Assembly (NCBI RefSeq): GCF_006569185.2 | Contig: NZ_VIGC02000001.1 | Span: 1 to 64,000, forward strand | Direction of reading: 5' to 3' | DNA: 64,000 nucleotides | From: Litorilinea aerophila | GTDB taxonomy: Bacteria > Chloroflexota > Anaerolineae > Caldilineales > Caldilineaceae | Shown: positions 35,707 through 45,267 of the stretch, piece after piece | Position numbering within the stretch: position 1 is the stretch's first letter | Layout: the number at the start of each line of letters is the position of its first letter | Made by a program: the position numbers and the translations under genes | Notes under the pieces: model-generated | What the model saw: the letters and a program-made list of their open reading frames with translations, nothing else | Database searches by the model: none | What the model was told of the DNA's origin: nothing

Positions 35707-37263
35707 ATGACCTGGAGCAGGCAGAAGGGTGGGGTTACAGCCGTTGCCCTGGTGGCGGTGGGATTGGCCGTGGGGCTCTTTGGGCAGACCGTTTACAACG
35801 ACAGCCACAACGAGCAAATGTACGTGACCGCGGGTTACCTGGTCGCCCAGGGGAAGCGACTGTATCAGGACTTCGCCTTCGTCCAGATGCCCTACGTGCC
35901 CCTGCTGTACGCCCCCTTCTTTCGGCTGACCGGCGGATATTTTCTGCTGACCGCCAAGCTGATCAACTACGCCTGGACCGGCCTTACCGCGCTGCTGTTG
36001 TACATGGCCGGCCGGCGCTGGACCCGGGATTCCCTCTTCAGCCTGACCCTGGTGGTGGTCTTCCTGTCCAACTACTACATCACCCGGGCCACCATGGAGG
36101 CCTCCAACTACACCCTGCCCATGGCCCTGAGCCTGCTGGGGGGGCTGCTCATGGCGGGGGCCTACCGACGCGGTGCCATCCAGAGTGGAAGACTGTTGCT
36201 GGCTGGGGTGGCCCTGGGCGGCGCCATCGGCGGCAAGCTCTACTACGCCTCGCTGGTCGTGCCCTGCGGCCTGTTGACCCTCCTCTACCCGCGACAGGCG
36301 GCTGGGTGGACACGGCTGCGCTGGGGCGCGCTTCCCCTGGCGGTGGGCCTGGCGGTGGGCCTGGGGCCCGTGTGGTACTACCTGCTGCGGGATCCGGATC
36401 GCTTTCTGTTTAACAACCTGGGCTACCACACCACCAACACCCTTTGGCGGGTGCAGAGCGGCTTCCTGGAGGACGCCTCCCTGTGGGGGAAGCTGAGCAT
36501 CGCCCGGGACGTGCTGGCCAATTCCAACGTGCTGCCCCTGGTGCTGTGGCTGGCCCTGGCTGGCTGGCTTTTACTGGATCGGTGGCCGGAGATGCCCCGA
36601 GGCGACGGCCGTGAACGTCTGACCCTCCCCGTGGCTGTGGCCGGTCTGATGGCCCTCACCGCGACGGTGACCGCGTTCACGCCGAGCCCCCTGTTTCCCC
36701 AATATTTCGCCATGCCCGTGCCCTTCCTGCTGCTGACCCTGGCCGCGCTGCAGGGCCAGCTGCTCCCTTCGCAGCAGGGCATCCTGCGCCGCCTGGCCCT
36801 GGTGGTGGCAGCCATTTCGGTCCTCATCATTCTGCCCCGGCACACGGGCGCGCTCCACAATGCCCTGGATCCAGAGAAAGCCTGGTCCGGCGTGGCCGCC
36901 CACGACATCGCCTACGCCATCCGCGGCCATCTGGTGCAGGCGGGTCACCTGGACGGGGAAGCCTCGCCCAAGGTGGCCACCCTGTCGCCGGTCTACGCCA
37001 TCGAGGCCAGGTTGGACATCTACCCGGAGCTGGCCACCGGCTCCTTCGTCTATCGCATCGGGGATCTGCTGAGCCCGGCAGAGCGAGAGCGCTATTTGGC
37101 CACCTCCCTCTCCACCCTGCACCAACTTTTGGACAGCGACCCGCCTGCGGCCATTCTCATCACCGAGGAGGGGGAGCTGGAAACACCCCTGCTGGAGTAC
37201 GCCCAATCCCGAGGGTATGAACCGGCTGCACAGTTCTCTGTTGGCCAACTCTTCATCCGTTAG
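35707..37263 (+). CDS. GT-C type membrane glycosyltransferase-like protein
   Basis: 518 residues from ATG 35707 (AGGAG 8 nt upstream); the longer frame from 35635 overlaps repeat sequence. About ten membrane helices, starting VTAVALVAVGLAVGLFGQTV, then an extracytoplasmic loop YNDSHNEQMYVTAGYLVAQG in the position of the GT-C catalytic acidic loop, where Asp/His/Glu are present. The C-terminal 110 residues are soluble. It lacks the beta-sandwich module found in the following genes. Probably transfers sugar from polyprenyl-phosphate donors; acceptor unknown. First gene of the glycosyltransferase run. Confidence 0.75.
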   Translation: MTWSRQKGGVTAVALVAVGLAVGLFGQTVYNDSHNEQMYVTAGYLVAQGKRLYQDFAFVQMPYVPLLYAPFFRLTGGYFLLTAKLINYAWTGLTALLLYMAGRRWTRDSLFSLTLVVVFLSNYYITRATMEASNYTLPMALSLLGGLLMAGAYRRGAIQSGRLLLAGVALGGAIGGKLYYASLVVPCGLLTLLYPRQAAGWTRLRWGALPLAVGLAVGLGPVWYYLLRDPDRFLFNNLGYHTTNTLWRVQSGFLEDASLWGKLSIARDVLANSNVLPLVLWLALAGWLLLDRWPEMPRGDGRERLTLPVAVAGLMALTATVTAFTPSPLFPQYFAMPVPFLLLTLAALQGQLLPSQQGILRRLALVVAAISVLIILPRHTGALHNALDPEKAWSGVAAHDIAYAIRGHLVQAGHLDGEASPKVATLSPVYAIEARLDIYPELATGSFVYRIGDLLSPAERERYLATSLSTLHQLLDSDPPAAILITEEGELETPLLEYAQSRGYEPAAQFSVGQLFIR

Positions 37264-37280
37264 GCCGAACGGGCCGCCCC

Positions 37281-39890
37281 ATGCTATACTCGGGATTTGA
37301 CATGATGCGACAGATACTGACACAGCGCTTCTATCTCGTGCCGCTCCTGGCTCTGGCAGTGCTGGCCCATGTGGGGCTGATGCTCGACCTGCCCCTCATC
37401 TGGCGAGCCGGGGCCGCGCTGATCATCACCGGGCTGACGCCGGGGATGCTCCTGGTGGAATGGCTGCTGGGGGACGACGCGGAACGCCAGCCAGAGCTGT
37501 GGGAGCGGGTTCTCTATGGGGTGGGCGCCGGCTACGCCCTGATGGTGGTGGTGCTCCTGCTCCTGAGCTATTGGCCCGGCCCCCTCCACCGCTGGCAGAC
37601 CCTGGTTGCCTTCGACCTGTTGAACGCGAGCCTGGCCTTCCTCATCTGGCGCCAGGGGCGTACCCTCCCCCAAAGTGCCCCCGGCGTACCAGGCGTGACA
37701 CAGACACGGGACGTGGATCGCCGCTGGCTGGTGGCGGGGCTGCTCTCCCTGGCCCTGGTGGCCGGCTTCTTCCGCTTCCCCAACCTCTCCTATTCCGAGT
37801 TCCAGGGGGATGAAGCCCGGGCAGTACTCATCGCCGCGCAGAACATCCAGGGCTATACCGAGGCGCTGCTCACCCACAAGAAGGGGCCGGCGGAAATCCT
37901 GGTGCCCACGGCCATCTACTCCCTGACGGACCGCCTCAACGAAGCCAGTGCCCGGCTGCCCTTTGCCATCGCCAACTTCGCCGCCCTGTTTGCCATCTTC
38001 CTGTTGGGGTGGCGGCTCTTCGGGCCCGTGGGAGGGTGGACCGCGGCCATCCTGCTGGCGCTGGACGGCTACCTGATCGGCTTTTCCCGCATCGTCCAGT
38101 ACCAGAGCCTGGTCTTCTTCATGGTGGTGCTCACCGTCCTGGTGCTCCACCGGTTGGTGCGCCACCCGGCCGGGCTGGGCCGCTACCTCACCCTGGCCGC
38201 GCTCTTCCTGGCCACGGGGCTACTGGCCCACTACGAGGCGGCCCTGGCGGCGCTGCCCGGCCTCTACCTGCTCTACACCCTCTGGCGGCAGGGGCAGCCC
38301 CTGCCGCGGCTGGTCCGCTCCCTGGGGGTGCCGGTCCTGGTGGGCGGAACCGTGCTGGCCATCTTCTACGTGCCGTTTGTCCTGAACCCCAGCTTTCGCA
38401 TCACCTACGCCTATATCACGGTCAACCGCATCGGCACCTCCTTTCCGTACAACAACCTGGTGGACTTCTTCGAACGGTCCACCCTCTACAGCTCCACCTA
38501 CTACTTCGTGCTGATGGCCGGGCTGGCCACCCTGGGCCTGGCCCACCTGTACCGGCGCAACTGGCCGGACTGGCGGGGCTGGCTGGCCACAGCCCTGCTG
38601 GTGGGCGGGGTGACCCTGACCTTCTGGGTGCCCAACTGGCTGACCGTGGCCGGCCAGGATCATACCTGGCTCTTCTTTGCCGCCGTCCTGGCTGCGGCCT
38701 GGTTTCTACCCCGCTTCCCCATGGAAGAGCGACTGGTCTGGCTCTGGTTTGGCGCGCCCATGGTGTTGATGCTCTTCTTCACCCTCACGCCCAACACCCA
38801 CGTCTACGGCTTTGTCATCCCCTGGGGGCTGGTGGCCGGCATGGTCCTGGCCCGGGCCTGGGCCTGGCTGCGCAACCGGCTGACCATCCCGGCCGCGCGG
38901 CGGGTGGCCGTCCCCACCATGGCCCTGGCCATCGCCCTCTTTGGCAACTACGAATACTGGTACTTCGTCCACACGGGCGTGGAGGTGCTGCGCACCTGGC
39001 GAGAAAACCGTCCCTGGGGCTACTGGTTTAGCTACGACATGCCCACCCGCATGTCCATCTTCGGGTTTCCCCTGCGCAACGGCTGGAAGGTAGTGGGGAG
39101 CCTCTACGCCGAGGGCGTGTTGGATGCGCCCTTTGACCTGAACGGCAAGGAGCCGGTGGCCGACTGGTACACCCGGGGCCAGGGCCGCTGCCCCCGGGAC
39201 CATGTCTACTACATCTTCACCCAGTCGGTGGAACCGGCGGACAAGGGCTACCTCACCGTCATTCGCCAGCAGGTGGAGGAACAGGGCTATCAGAAGTATG
39301 GCGTGGTGATGGTGAACGGTGAAGAGCGCCTGACCATCTACAAAATGGCCGACGAGCCCATCACGCCCCAGGTCTTCCAGGTGGATGACTTCGAGACCCG
39401 CTTCGACGAAAATCTGAGCGGACCCCACTTCGAGTTGAGCGGCCCGGTGGCGGAGCCGGCCATCCAGCACCCGCTGGACTACCGCTTTGGCGATGCCATC
39501 CGCCTGCAGGGCTACCGGCTGAACAGCACCCAGGCGACCCCGGACGGTGCCCTGTCCCTGACCCTGTACTGGCAGGCCACCCAGCCAGTGGAGACCAAGT
39601 ACAGTGTCTTCACCCAAATCATCGACATGGGCGACTTCCACAAGGTGGGCCAGCGGGACGGCGAACCCGGCTGCAACGAGTTTCCCACCACCTTCTGGCG
39701 GCCCGGCGACACCATCGCGGACCGCTACTTCATCCCCGTCTACGCGGACGCGCGTCCCGGCACCTACACCCTCCTCATCGGCATGTACGACGGTGACACC
39801 GGGGAACGGCTGCCCATCTTCGATGGGGAAGGCCAGCCCATCGGTGACGCGCTGGGTTTGACTGAGATCCAGGTTCTCCCTGCCCCATGA
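37281..39890 (+). CDS. GT39/ArnT-like membrane glycosyltransferase with C-terminal beta module
   Basis: 869 residues. An N-terminal region of three helices precedes the PMT/ArnT-like core with SEFQGDEARAVLIAAQN near residue 173 (the acidic GDEA motif) and THKKGPAEILVP. About a dozen helices in total. The last 280 residues are extracytoplasmic: an Arg/Tyr-rich part and then one beta-sandwich module (DAIRLQGYRLNSTQAT ... RPGTYTLLIGMYDGDTGERLP). The genes at 53510 and 56160 are close relatives in reverse orientation. ATG 37281 is used; ATG 37302/37305 are alternatives. The stop overlaps the next start (ATGA). Confidence 0.85.
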   Translation: MLYSGFDMMRQILTQRFYLVPLLALAVLAHVGLMLDLPLIWRAGAALIITGLTPGMLLVEWLLGDDAERQPELWERVLYGVGAGYALMVVVLLLLSYWPGPLHRWQTLVAFDLLNASLAFLIWRQGRTLPQSAPGVPGVTQTRDVDRRWLVAGLLSLALVAGFFRFPNLSYSEFQGDEARAVLIAAQNIQGYTEALLTHKKGPAEILVPTAIYSLTDRLNEASARLPFAIANFAALFAIFLLGWRLFGPVGGWTAAILLALDGYLIGFSRIVQYQSLVFFMVVLTVLVLHRLVRHPAGLGRYLTLAALFLATGLLAHYEAALAALPGLYLLYTLWRQGQPLPRLVRSLGVPVLVGGTVLAIFYVPFVLNPSFRITYAYITVNRIGTSFPYNNLVDFFERSTLYSSTYYFVLMAGLATLGLAHLYRRNWPDWRGWLATALLVGGVTLTFWVPNWLTVAGQDHTWLFFAAVLAAAWFLPRFPMEERLVWLWFGAPMVLMLFFTLTPNTHVYGFVIPWGLVAGMVLARAWAWLRNRLTIPAARRVAVPTMALAIALFGNYEYWYFVHTGVEVLRTWRENRPWGYWFSYDMPTRMSIFGFPLRNGWKVVGSLYAEGVLDAPFDLNGKEPVADWYTRGQGRCPRDHVYYIFTQSVEPADKGYLTVIRQQVEEQGYQKYGVVMVNGEERLTIYKMADEPITPQVFQVDDFETRFDENLSGPHFELSGPVAEPAIQHPLDYRFGDAIRLQGYRLNSTQATPDGALSLTLYWQATQPVETKYSVFTQIIDMGDFHKVGQRDGEPGCNEFPTTFWRPGDTIADRYFIPVYADARPGTYTLLIGMYDGDTGERLPIFDGEGQPIGDALGLTEIQVLPAP

Positions 39891-42499
39891 GACCCACCGC
39901 CCTTGCCCGGCATCCCGGCTTCTGGGCCCTGATCCTGGCGCTGCTCATCTGGCTGCCCCGGGGACTGGTGCTGGATCGCTTCGTCACTGCAGACGAACAT
40001 GCCTGGCTGACCCGGTCCGGCAATTTTTACCAGGCCCTGGTCCGCCATGACTGGGCCAACACCTTTCAGCGCCATCACCCGGGGGTGACCGTGACCTGGG
40101 CAGGGGCCCTGGGTTTCTTGATGCGCTATCCGGCCTACGCCCAGGATGCGCCGGGCCAGTTCGGCTGGCTCACCGAGGAGATCGAGCCCTTCCTGCGGGA
40201 GCAAGGCCACGACCCGGTGGCCTTACTGGCCGCCGGCCGAAGTGTGGCGGTGCTCCTTATCACGGCCGTGCTCCTGGTGGCCTTTGGGGTGACGGTACGC
40301 CTGCTGGGGCTGGGGCCGGCACTGCTGGGCTTTGGTCTCATCGCGCTGGATCCATTCCACGTGGCCCACTCCCGGCTCTTACACCTGGACGGGCTGGTGA
40401 GCAGCTTCATGCTGCTGGCGGTGGTGGCCTTTATCCACCACCTGCTGAACGGCGACCTGCGCTCCCTGCTCCTCTCAGCCGTGGCCACATCCCTGGCCTG
40501 GCTGACCCGTTCACCGGCCCTCTTCCTGGCGCCCCTGGCCGGTCTGTTCACTGCCCTGCACTTAGTCCAGTCTGGCGTCAATACCACGGCAGAAATTCCG
40601 GGGGCCCCCTGGGCGCGCTCCTTCCGGCGGAAACCATTGGCGAATTTCGGCCGGGATTTACGAATATGGCCCGGCCCCATGGCCCTTTCCAGCCGGGTGC
40701 TCAGGCGTTGGGCCTGGCGGCTGCTCCTCTGGGGTGGGGTGGCGGCGGGGCTATTCGTGTTGCTCTGGCCCGCCATGTGGGTCCACCCTGTGGAGAGTGT
40801 GCGCCAGATCCTGGAGGCGGCGGAGACCTACGCGGCAGAGGGACACCTCAAACCCACCTTTTTTGCCGGGCAGGTGTACGGCGGCGACCCGGGGTTCTTC
40901 TTCTACCCCATCACCTACCTGTGGCGGAGTACGCCGCCGGTGCTGGTGGGCCTGCTGCTGGCAGCGGTGGCGTTCGTCCGGCGAGGGATGCCCTTTGGCG
41001 AACGCCCCGCGCGCGCCACAGCCGTCTACCTGGCCCTGTACGCGGGGCTCTTCATGCTCTTCATGAATGTGGGCGCTAAAAAATTTGACCGCTACGTCCT
41101 GCCCAGCTACCTGCCCCTGGACCTGCTGGCCGGCGGGGGCTGGTATGCCCTGGCGGCATGGCTGGGCCGGCACTGGCCGAGGTCCAGGAGCTGCGTCGCC
41201 GCCATGGTCGGCGTGGTGGTCCTGGGGCTCCAGGCCGGGTTCACCCTGCCCACGGCGCCGTACTACCTGAGCTACTACAACCCGCTTTTGGGGGGCAGCC
41301 GGCGGGCCCCCGAGGTGATGATGATCGGCTGGGGCGAGGGCGCGGACCAGGCAGCCCGATACCTCAACAGCCTGCCCAATGCCCGGGAACTGGTGGTGGC
41401 TTCGGGCTACACCAACGGCCCCTTCTCCTATTTTTTCCAGGGGCGCACCCTGCCCATCTACTTCTGGCACCAGGCGGACTACGCGGTGCTCTACGCCCAG
41501 GACTTCCAACGCCAGCTACCGTCGCGCGCCTTCATCACTACCTTCAGCCGGCAGACACCCGTCCACGTGGTGCGCATCAACGGGCTGGACTACGCCTACA
41601 TCTACGACCTGCACAACATGCCCCTGCCCGACTACGTCACCGATTGGGCGGATGCCATCCGGCTGGTGACCTATCAGTTACCGGCGGGAACAATTTCACC
41701 GGGGGATACCTTCCGTGCTATATTCTACCTCGTGAACCGCGCCCCCATCCCGACCAACTGGAACGTGTTGGTCCGGGTGGTAGGTGCGGATGGGGTGGAA
41801 GTGGCCCGCAGCGAAGGATGGCCCTGGGGTGCCCCCACCTCCACCTGGCGCGAGGGCGACGTGTGGCCCGATGGCCACGATCTGACCATTCCGCCCGGGA
41901 CGCCGCCGGGCATCTACCGGGTGGAGTTGGGCTTCTATGACCCCGCCGACCAGACGCTGTTGCCCGCCACTGGGGCGCAGGATGGCACCCCCCGAGGGGA
42001 CCTGGTGGCCCTGGACTACATCCAGGTGGGCACGGTAGCGCCGCCCCGGTCGGCCCGGCTGGCTACGCCGGTCGAGCTGGGTGGAGAAGTTCGCCTGATC
42101 GGAGCCCAGTGGCTGGATAGCCGCGGCGCTGCCTTCGACCCGGCCAGGACGGAGGTGGCGGCTGGCGAGCCACTGACCTTGCAGCTATACTGGCAGGCAG
42201 CCGCCCGTCCCAGCCTGCCGTACACGGTCTTTGTCCATGTGGTCGATGGCAACGGCCACATGGTCGCCCAGGATGACCACCAGCCCCTGCAGGGGTTCTT
42301 CCCCACCGACCGCTGGTTTCCGGGCGTAGTGGTTGCCGATACTTATCGATTGCAGTTGCCCGGGGCCGGTGCTTTCACCGTCTTCGTGGGGATGTACGAT
42401 GGCGCCACAGGCCAGCGGCTGCCGGTGCAGGGGCCAACGGGTACAGGTGGCGATTCGGTTCAGCTGACCGTTTTGTCAGCAAAGGTACTTCAGCAATGA
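39887..42499 (+). CDS. GT-C membrane glycosyltransferase carrying an in-frame palindromic element
   Basis: 870 residues. The catalytic loop is VTADEHAWLTRSGNFYQAL near residue 28; family motifs KKFDRYVLPSYLPLDLLA and PYYLSYYNPLLGGS lie in the last helices. Two C-terminal beta-sandwich modules follow. Between two membrane helices, residues about 227-259 (SGVNTTAEIPGAP...NFGRDLR) are encoded by palindromic element copy 3. The paralogues at 42496 and 45268 have shorter loops at this place, so the element is an insertion that preserved the frame. ATGA overlaps on both sides indicate coupling. Confidence 0.88.
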   Translation: MRPTALARHPGFWALILALLIWLPRGLVLDRFVTADEHAWLTRSGNFYQALVRHDWANTFQRHHPGVTVTWAGALGFLMRYPAYAQDAPGQFGWLTEEIEPFLREQGHDPVALLAAGRSVAVLLITAVLLVAFGVTVRLLGLGPALLGFGLIALDPFHVAHSRLLHLDGLVSSFMLLAVVAFIHHLLNGDLRSLLLSAVATSLAWLTRSPALFLAPLAGLFTALHLVQSGVNTTAEIPGAPWARSFRRKPLANFGRDLRIWPGPMALSSRVLRRWAWRLLLWGGVAAGLFVLLWPAMWVHPVESVRQILEAAETYAAEGHLKPTFFAGQVYGGDPGFFFYPITYLWRSTPPVLVGLLLAAVAFVRRGMPFGERPARATAVYLALYAGLFMLFMNVGAKKFDRYVLPSYLPLDLLAGGGWYALAAWLGRHWPRSRSCVAAMVGVVVLGLQAGFTLPTAPYYLSYYNPLLGGSRRAPEVMMIGWGEGADQAARYLNSLPNARELVVASGYTNGPFSYFFQGRTLPIYFWHQADYAVLYAQDFQRQLPSRAFITTFSRQTPVHVVRINGLDYAYIYDLHNMPLPDYVTDWADAIRLVTYQLPAGTISPGDTFRAIFYLVNRAPIPTNWNVLVRVVGADGVEVARSEGWPWGAPTSTWREGDVWPDGHDLTIPPGTPPGIYRVELGFYDPADQTLLPATGAQDGTPRGDLVALDYIQVGTVAPPRSARLATPVELGGEVRLIGAQWLDSRGAAFDPARTEVAAGEPLTLQLYWQAAARPSLPYTVFVHVVDGNGHMVAQDDHQPLQGFFPTDRWFPGVVVADTYRLQLPGAGAFTVFVGMYDGATGQRLPVQGPTGTGGDSVQLTVLSAKVLQQ
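40566..40662 (-). repeat. Interspersed palindromic element, copy 3, inside a coding region
   Basis: Reads AGTCCAGTCTGGCGTCAATA ... CGGCAGAAATTCC ... GCGCGCTCCTTCC ... GCGAATTTCGGCCGGGATTTAC. Same orientation as copy 2. It contains no stop in the host frame and encodes about 32 residues of a loop. Confidence 0.9.
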
Positions 42500-45126
42500 T
42501 TCGATTCTGGCAGAGTCTTACCGCAGAGTCCACGGCCCTGGCCGGTGCACGGCCAGCCCAACCCCAGATCTGGAGCCGCCTCCGGGCGGCGTTGGGCCAG
42601 CGACAACTGCTGGCCGTCCTCCTGGTCGCCCTGGCCATCTGGCTGCCCCGGGGCTTTCAGCTGGACCAATACGTCACGGTGGACGAGAGCAAGTGGCTGG
42701 TTCGCTCGGCCAACTTCTACGAAGCCCTGGTCAACGGCCACTACCAGCACACCTTTCAGCATGGCCACCCCGGCGTGACCATCATGTGGGCGGGAACGGC
42801 CGGCTTTCTCTGGAAATTTCCGGCCTACGCCCGTCTGGCGCCGGGGCAATTCGCCTGGACTGACGACGCGTTTACCGACTTTTTGAACCAGCATGGGCTG
42901 ACAGCCCTGGAGATGCTGGCCGCCGGCCGCACCTTCATCGTGCTGGCCAATGCCCTGGTGCTGGCCCTGGCCTTTTGGTATGCGTGGCGGCTGCTGGGCC
43001 TGTTGCCGGCCACCTTGGGCTTTGCCCTCATCGCCTTTTCGCCCTTCCATTCCGCCCTTTCCCGGCTCATGCACCCGGACAGTCTGCTGAGCACCTTTTT
43101 GCTCTTCACCGCGCTGGCCTACCTCCACTACCTCCACCGGGGACGCCGGCCGCTGGACCTGCTGATCGCCGGCCTGGGTGCAGCGCTGACCATCCTGACC
43201 AAGACACCGGGGATCTTTCTCTTTCCCCTCCTGGGCCTCTATGGCCTGGTGGACCATGTGGTTCAGGTAGTGGGTACGCCAGGCTGGCGCTGGCGGGACC
43301 TGGTGTGGGGACGGACGCTGGTGCGTTTTGTGGCCCCCCTGGCCGTCTGGGTACTCATCTTTGCCCTGTTCTACTTCCTCATGTGGCCGGCCCTCTGGGT
43401 CGCACCGGTGGACACCCTGCGGGAGGTGCTGGACATCTCCGGCGACTACGCGCTCCAGGGCCACTCCAGCCCCATCTTCTTCGACGGCCGCATTATCAAC
43501 GGCGATCCGGGCTCCCTCTTCTACCCGGTCACCTACCTGTGGCGCAGCACCCCCCCGGTCCTGTTGGGCCTGCTGTTGGGCCTGGTGGTCCTGGCGGCCG
43601 GCTGGGGCCCGGGACGGGAGCGGGGCGCGCGCCAGACCGGCTGGGGCATGTTGGCTATTGCTCTGTTCTTCACCATCTTCATGGACCTGGGCGCCAAGAA
43701 GTTCGACCGCTATCTGTTGCCCGTCTACATGCCCCTGGACATCGTGGCGGGCCTGGGCTGGGGCGCGGCGACCCTCTGGCTGGCCCGCCTTCCCCGCCCG
43801 AACCTGGCCCGCTGGGCACCTGCCCTGCTGGCTGGCGGCGTGGTGCTGGGCCAGGCCGGCCTCTCCCTGCCCACCTATCCCTACTACATCACTTACTACA
43901 ACCCGCTGATGGGCGGTCCGGCCAAAGCGCCGGAAGTCATGCTCATCGGCTGGGGAGAGGGGTTGGACGAAGCGGCCCGCTACCTCAACGAGACGGTGGA
44001 TCCCAACACCACCACCGTCTCCTCGTGGTACCCGCGCGGGCCCTTCAGCTACTTCTACAAGGGCGTCACCGACTCCAACCGGGCCTTTTGGGAGGCGGAC
44101 TACGACGTCATCTACCATCACCAGTGGCAGCGTGAGTTGCCCTCCCGGCGCATGATGGCCTATTTCAACACCCTGACGCCCGTCAAGACCATTTCCCTCA
44201 ACGGCATCGAATATGTGCGCATTTACGACATGCGCCAGGCGCCGGCCGCGGATTACACCGTGGAATGGGGCAACGCCATCCGCCTGGTCTACTACGACAC
44301 CTTCTCCGGGGCCATGTACCCGGGCATGCGCTTCGACATGACCATGTACCTGGTCAAGGTGGCGCCCCTGGACAAGAACCTGAACATCCTGGTGCGGCTG
44401 GTCAACGCCGACGGCCACGAGCTGATGCGGGTGGACGGCTGGCCCGAGGGGATGGCCACGGCCAAATGGCCCATCGGGGAGGTGCTGCGCAGCAACGACT
44501 ACAAGGTGGACATCCCACCGGACACACCACCCGGGCTCTATCGCATCGAGGTGAGCTTCTACGACCCGGCCACCCTGGAGCACCTGCCGGTCACCTCGGT
44601 CAACACGGGCGAGCTGCTGCCGGAGCCCTACGTGCTGGACTACCTGATCGTGGGCGACCTCCCGGAGACGCCTCGCCACCCCCTGGAGCCACCGGCCGAT
44701 CTGGGCGGACAGATTCGGCTCTTCGGAGCGGATCTTCTGGACGAGAACGGCCAGGCGCGGGCGAACAAGCAGGCCACCTACGGGCCGGGCGAAGCGATCC
44801 GGCTGCGCCTCTTCTGGCGTGCCCTGGACTTCATGTACACCGACTACACCGCGTTCGTCCACCTGGTCGGCCCGGACGGCACCCTGATCGGCCAGCAGGA
44901 TAAGCAACCCCTGGATGGCTTCATTCCCACTTCCTACTGGCCGCCCCGGCAGATCATCGCGGACGACTACACCGTGCCCATCCCGGCCGACGCGCCAGCC
45001 GGCACCTACACCCTCCGGGTCGGCCTGTACGACCTGGCGACCATGGCGCGCCTGCCCGTCACCCGAGATGGCGAGCCAGCCGGCGACGCGGTCACCGTGG
45101 CCGAAATCCCCATCGGCGTTCGCTGA
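42496..45126 (+). CDS. GT-C membrane glycosyltransferase with two beta modules
   Basis: 876 residues, paralogue of the genes before and after. The catalytic loop is VTVDESKWLVRSANFYEAL near residue 60, followed by HGHPGVTIMWAG, GAKKFDRYLLPVYMPLDIVA and PYYITYYNPLMGGPAKAPEVM. The C-terminal part has two beta-sandwich modules; the second includes DYTAFVHLVGPDGTLIGQQD and APAGTYTLRVGLYDLATMARLP. Its inter-helix loop lacks the palindromic element seen in the upstream paralogue. Predicted to transfer a lipid-linked sugar on the outer face of the membrane. Confidence 0.88.
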   Translation: MIRFWQSLTAESTALAGARPAQPQIWSRLRAALGQRQLLAVLLVALAIWLPRGFQLDQYVTVDESKWLVRSANFYEALVNGHYQHTFQHGHPGVTIMWAGTAGFLWKFPAYARLAPGQFAWTDDAFTDFLNQHGLTALEMLAAGRTFIVLANALVLALAFWYAWRLLGLLPATLGFALIAFSPFHSALSRLMHPDSLLSTFLLFTALAYLHYLHRGRRPLDLLIAGLGAALTILTKTPGIFLFPLLGLYGLVDHVVQVVGTPGWRWRDLVWGRTLVRFVAPLAVWVLIFALFYFLMWPALWVAPVDTLREVLDISGDYALQGHSSPIFFDGRIINGDPGSLFYPVTYLWRSTPPVLLGLLLGLVVLAAGWGPGRERGARQTGWGMLAIALFFTIFMDLGAKKFDRYLLPVYMPLDIVAGLGWGAATLWLARLPRPNLARWAPALLAGGVVLGQAGLSLPTYPYYITYYNPLMGGPAKAPEVMLIGWGEGLDEAARYLNETVDPNTTTVSSWYPRGPFSYFYKGVTDSNRAFWEADYDVIYHHQWQRELPSRRMMAYFNTLTPVKTISLNGIEYVRIYDMRQAPAADYTVEWGNAIRLVYYDTFSGAMYPGMRFDMTMYLVKVAPLDKNLNILVRLVNADGHELMRVDGWPEGMATAKWPIGEVLRSNDYKVDIPPDTPPGLYRIEVSFYDPATLEHLPVTSVNTGELLPEPYVLDYLIVGDLPETPRHPLEPPADLGGQIRLFGADLLDENGQARANKQATYGPGEAIRLRLFWRALDFMYTDYTAFVHLVGPDGTLIGQQDKQPLDGFIPTSYWPPRQIIADDYTVPIPADAPAGTYTLRVGLYDLATMARLPVTRDGEPAGDAVTVAEIPIGVR

Positions 45127-45132
45127 TGCCTG

Positions 45133-45218
45133 GTCGATCCCGGCAGAAATTCGCCGAGAGTTACCCGCAGAGGTGATGCTGCCGAGTTTCTGCCGGAGTA
45201 TTGACGCCGGATTGTTCT
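45133..45218 (+). repeat. Interspersed palindromic element, copy 4 (diverged)
   Basis: GTCGATCCCGGCAGAAATTC on the left and GAGTTTCTGCCGGAGTATTG on the right. It begins 7 bp after the stop of the upstream glycosyltransferase and fills most of the 141-bp gap to the next one. More diverged than the other copies. Confidence 0.8.
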
Positions 45219-45267
45219 GGCGCGTCTCCCGGGGCAGGGCGACGTTCCGGGAGGCGCCTGCGTTGTC

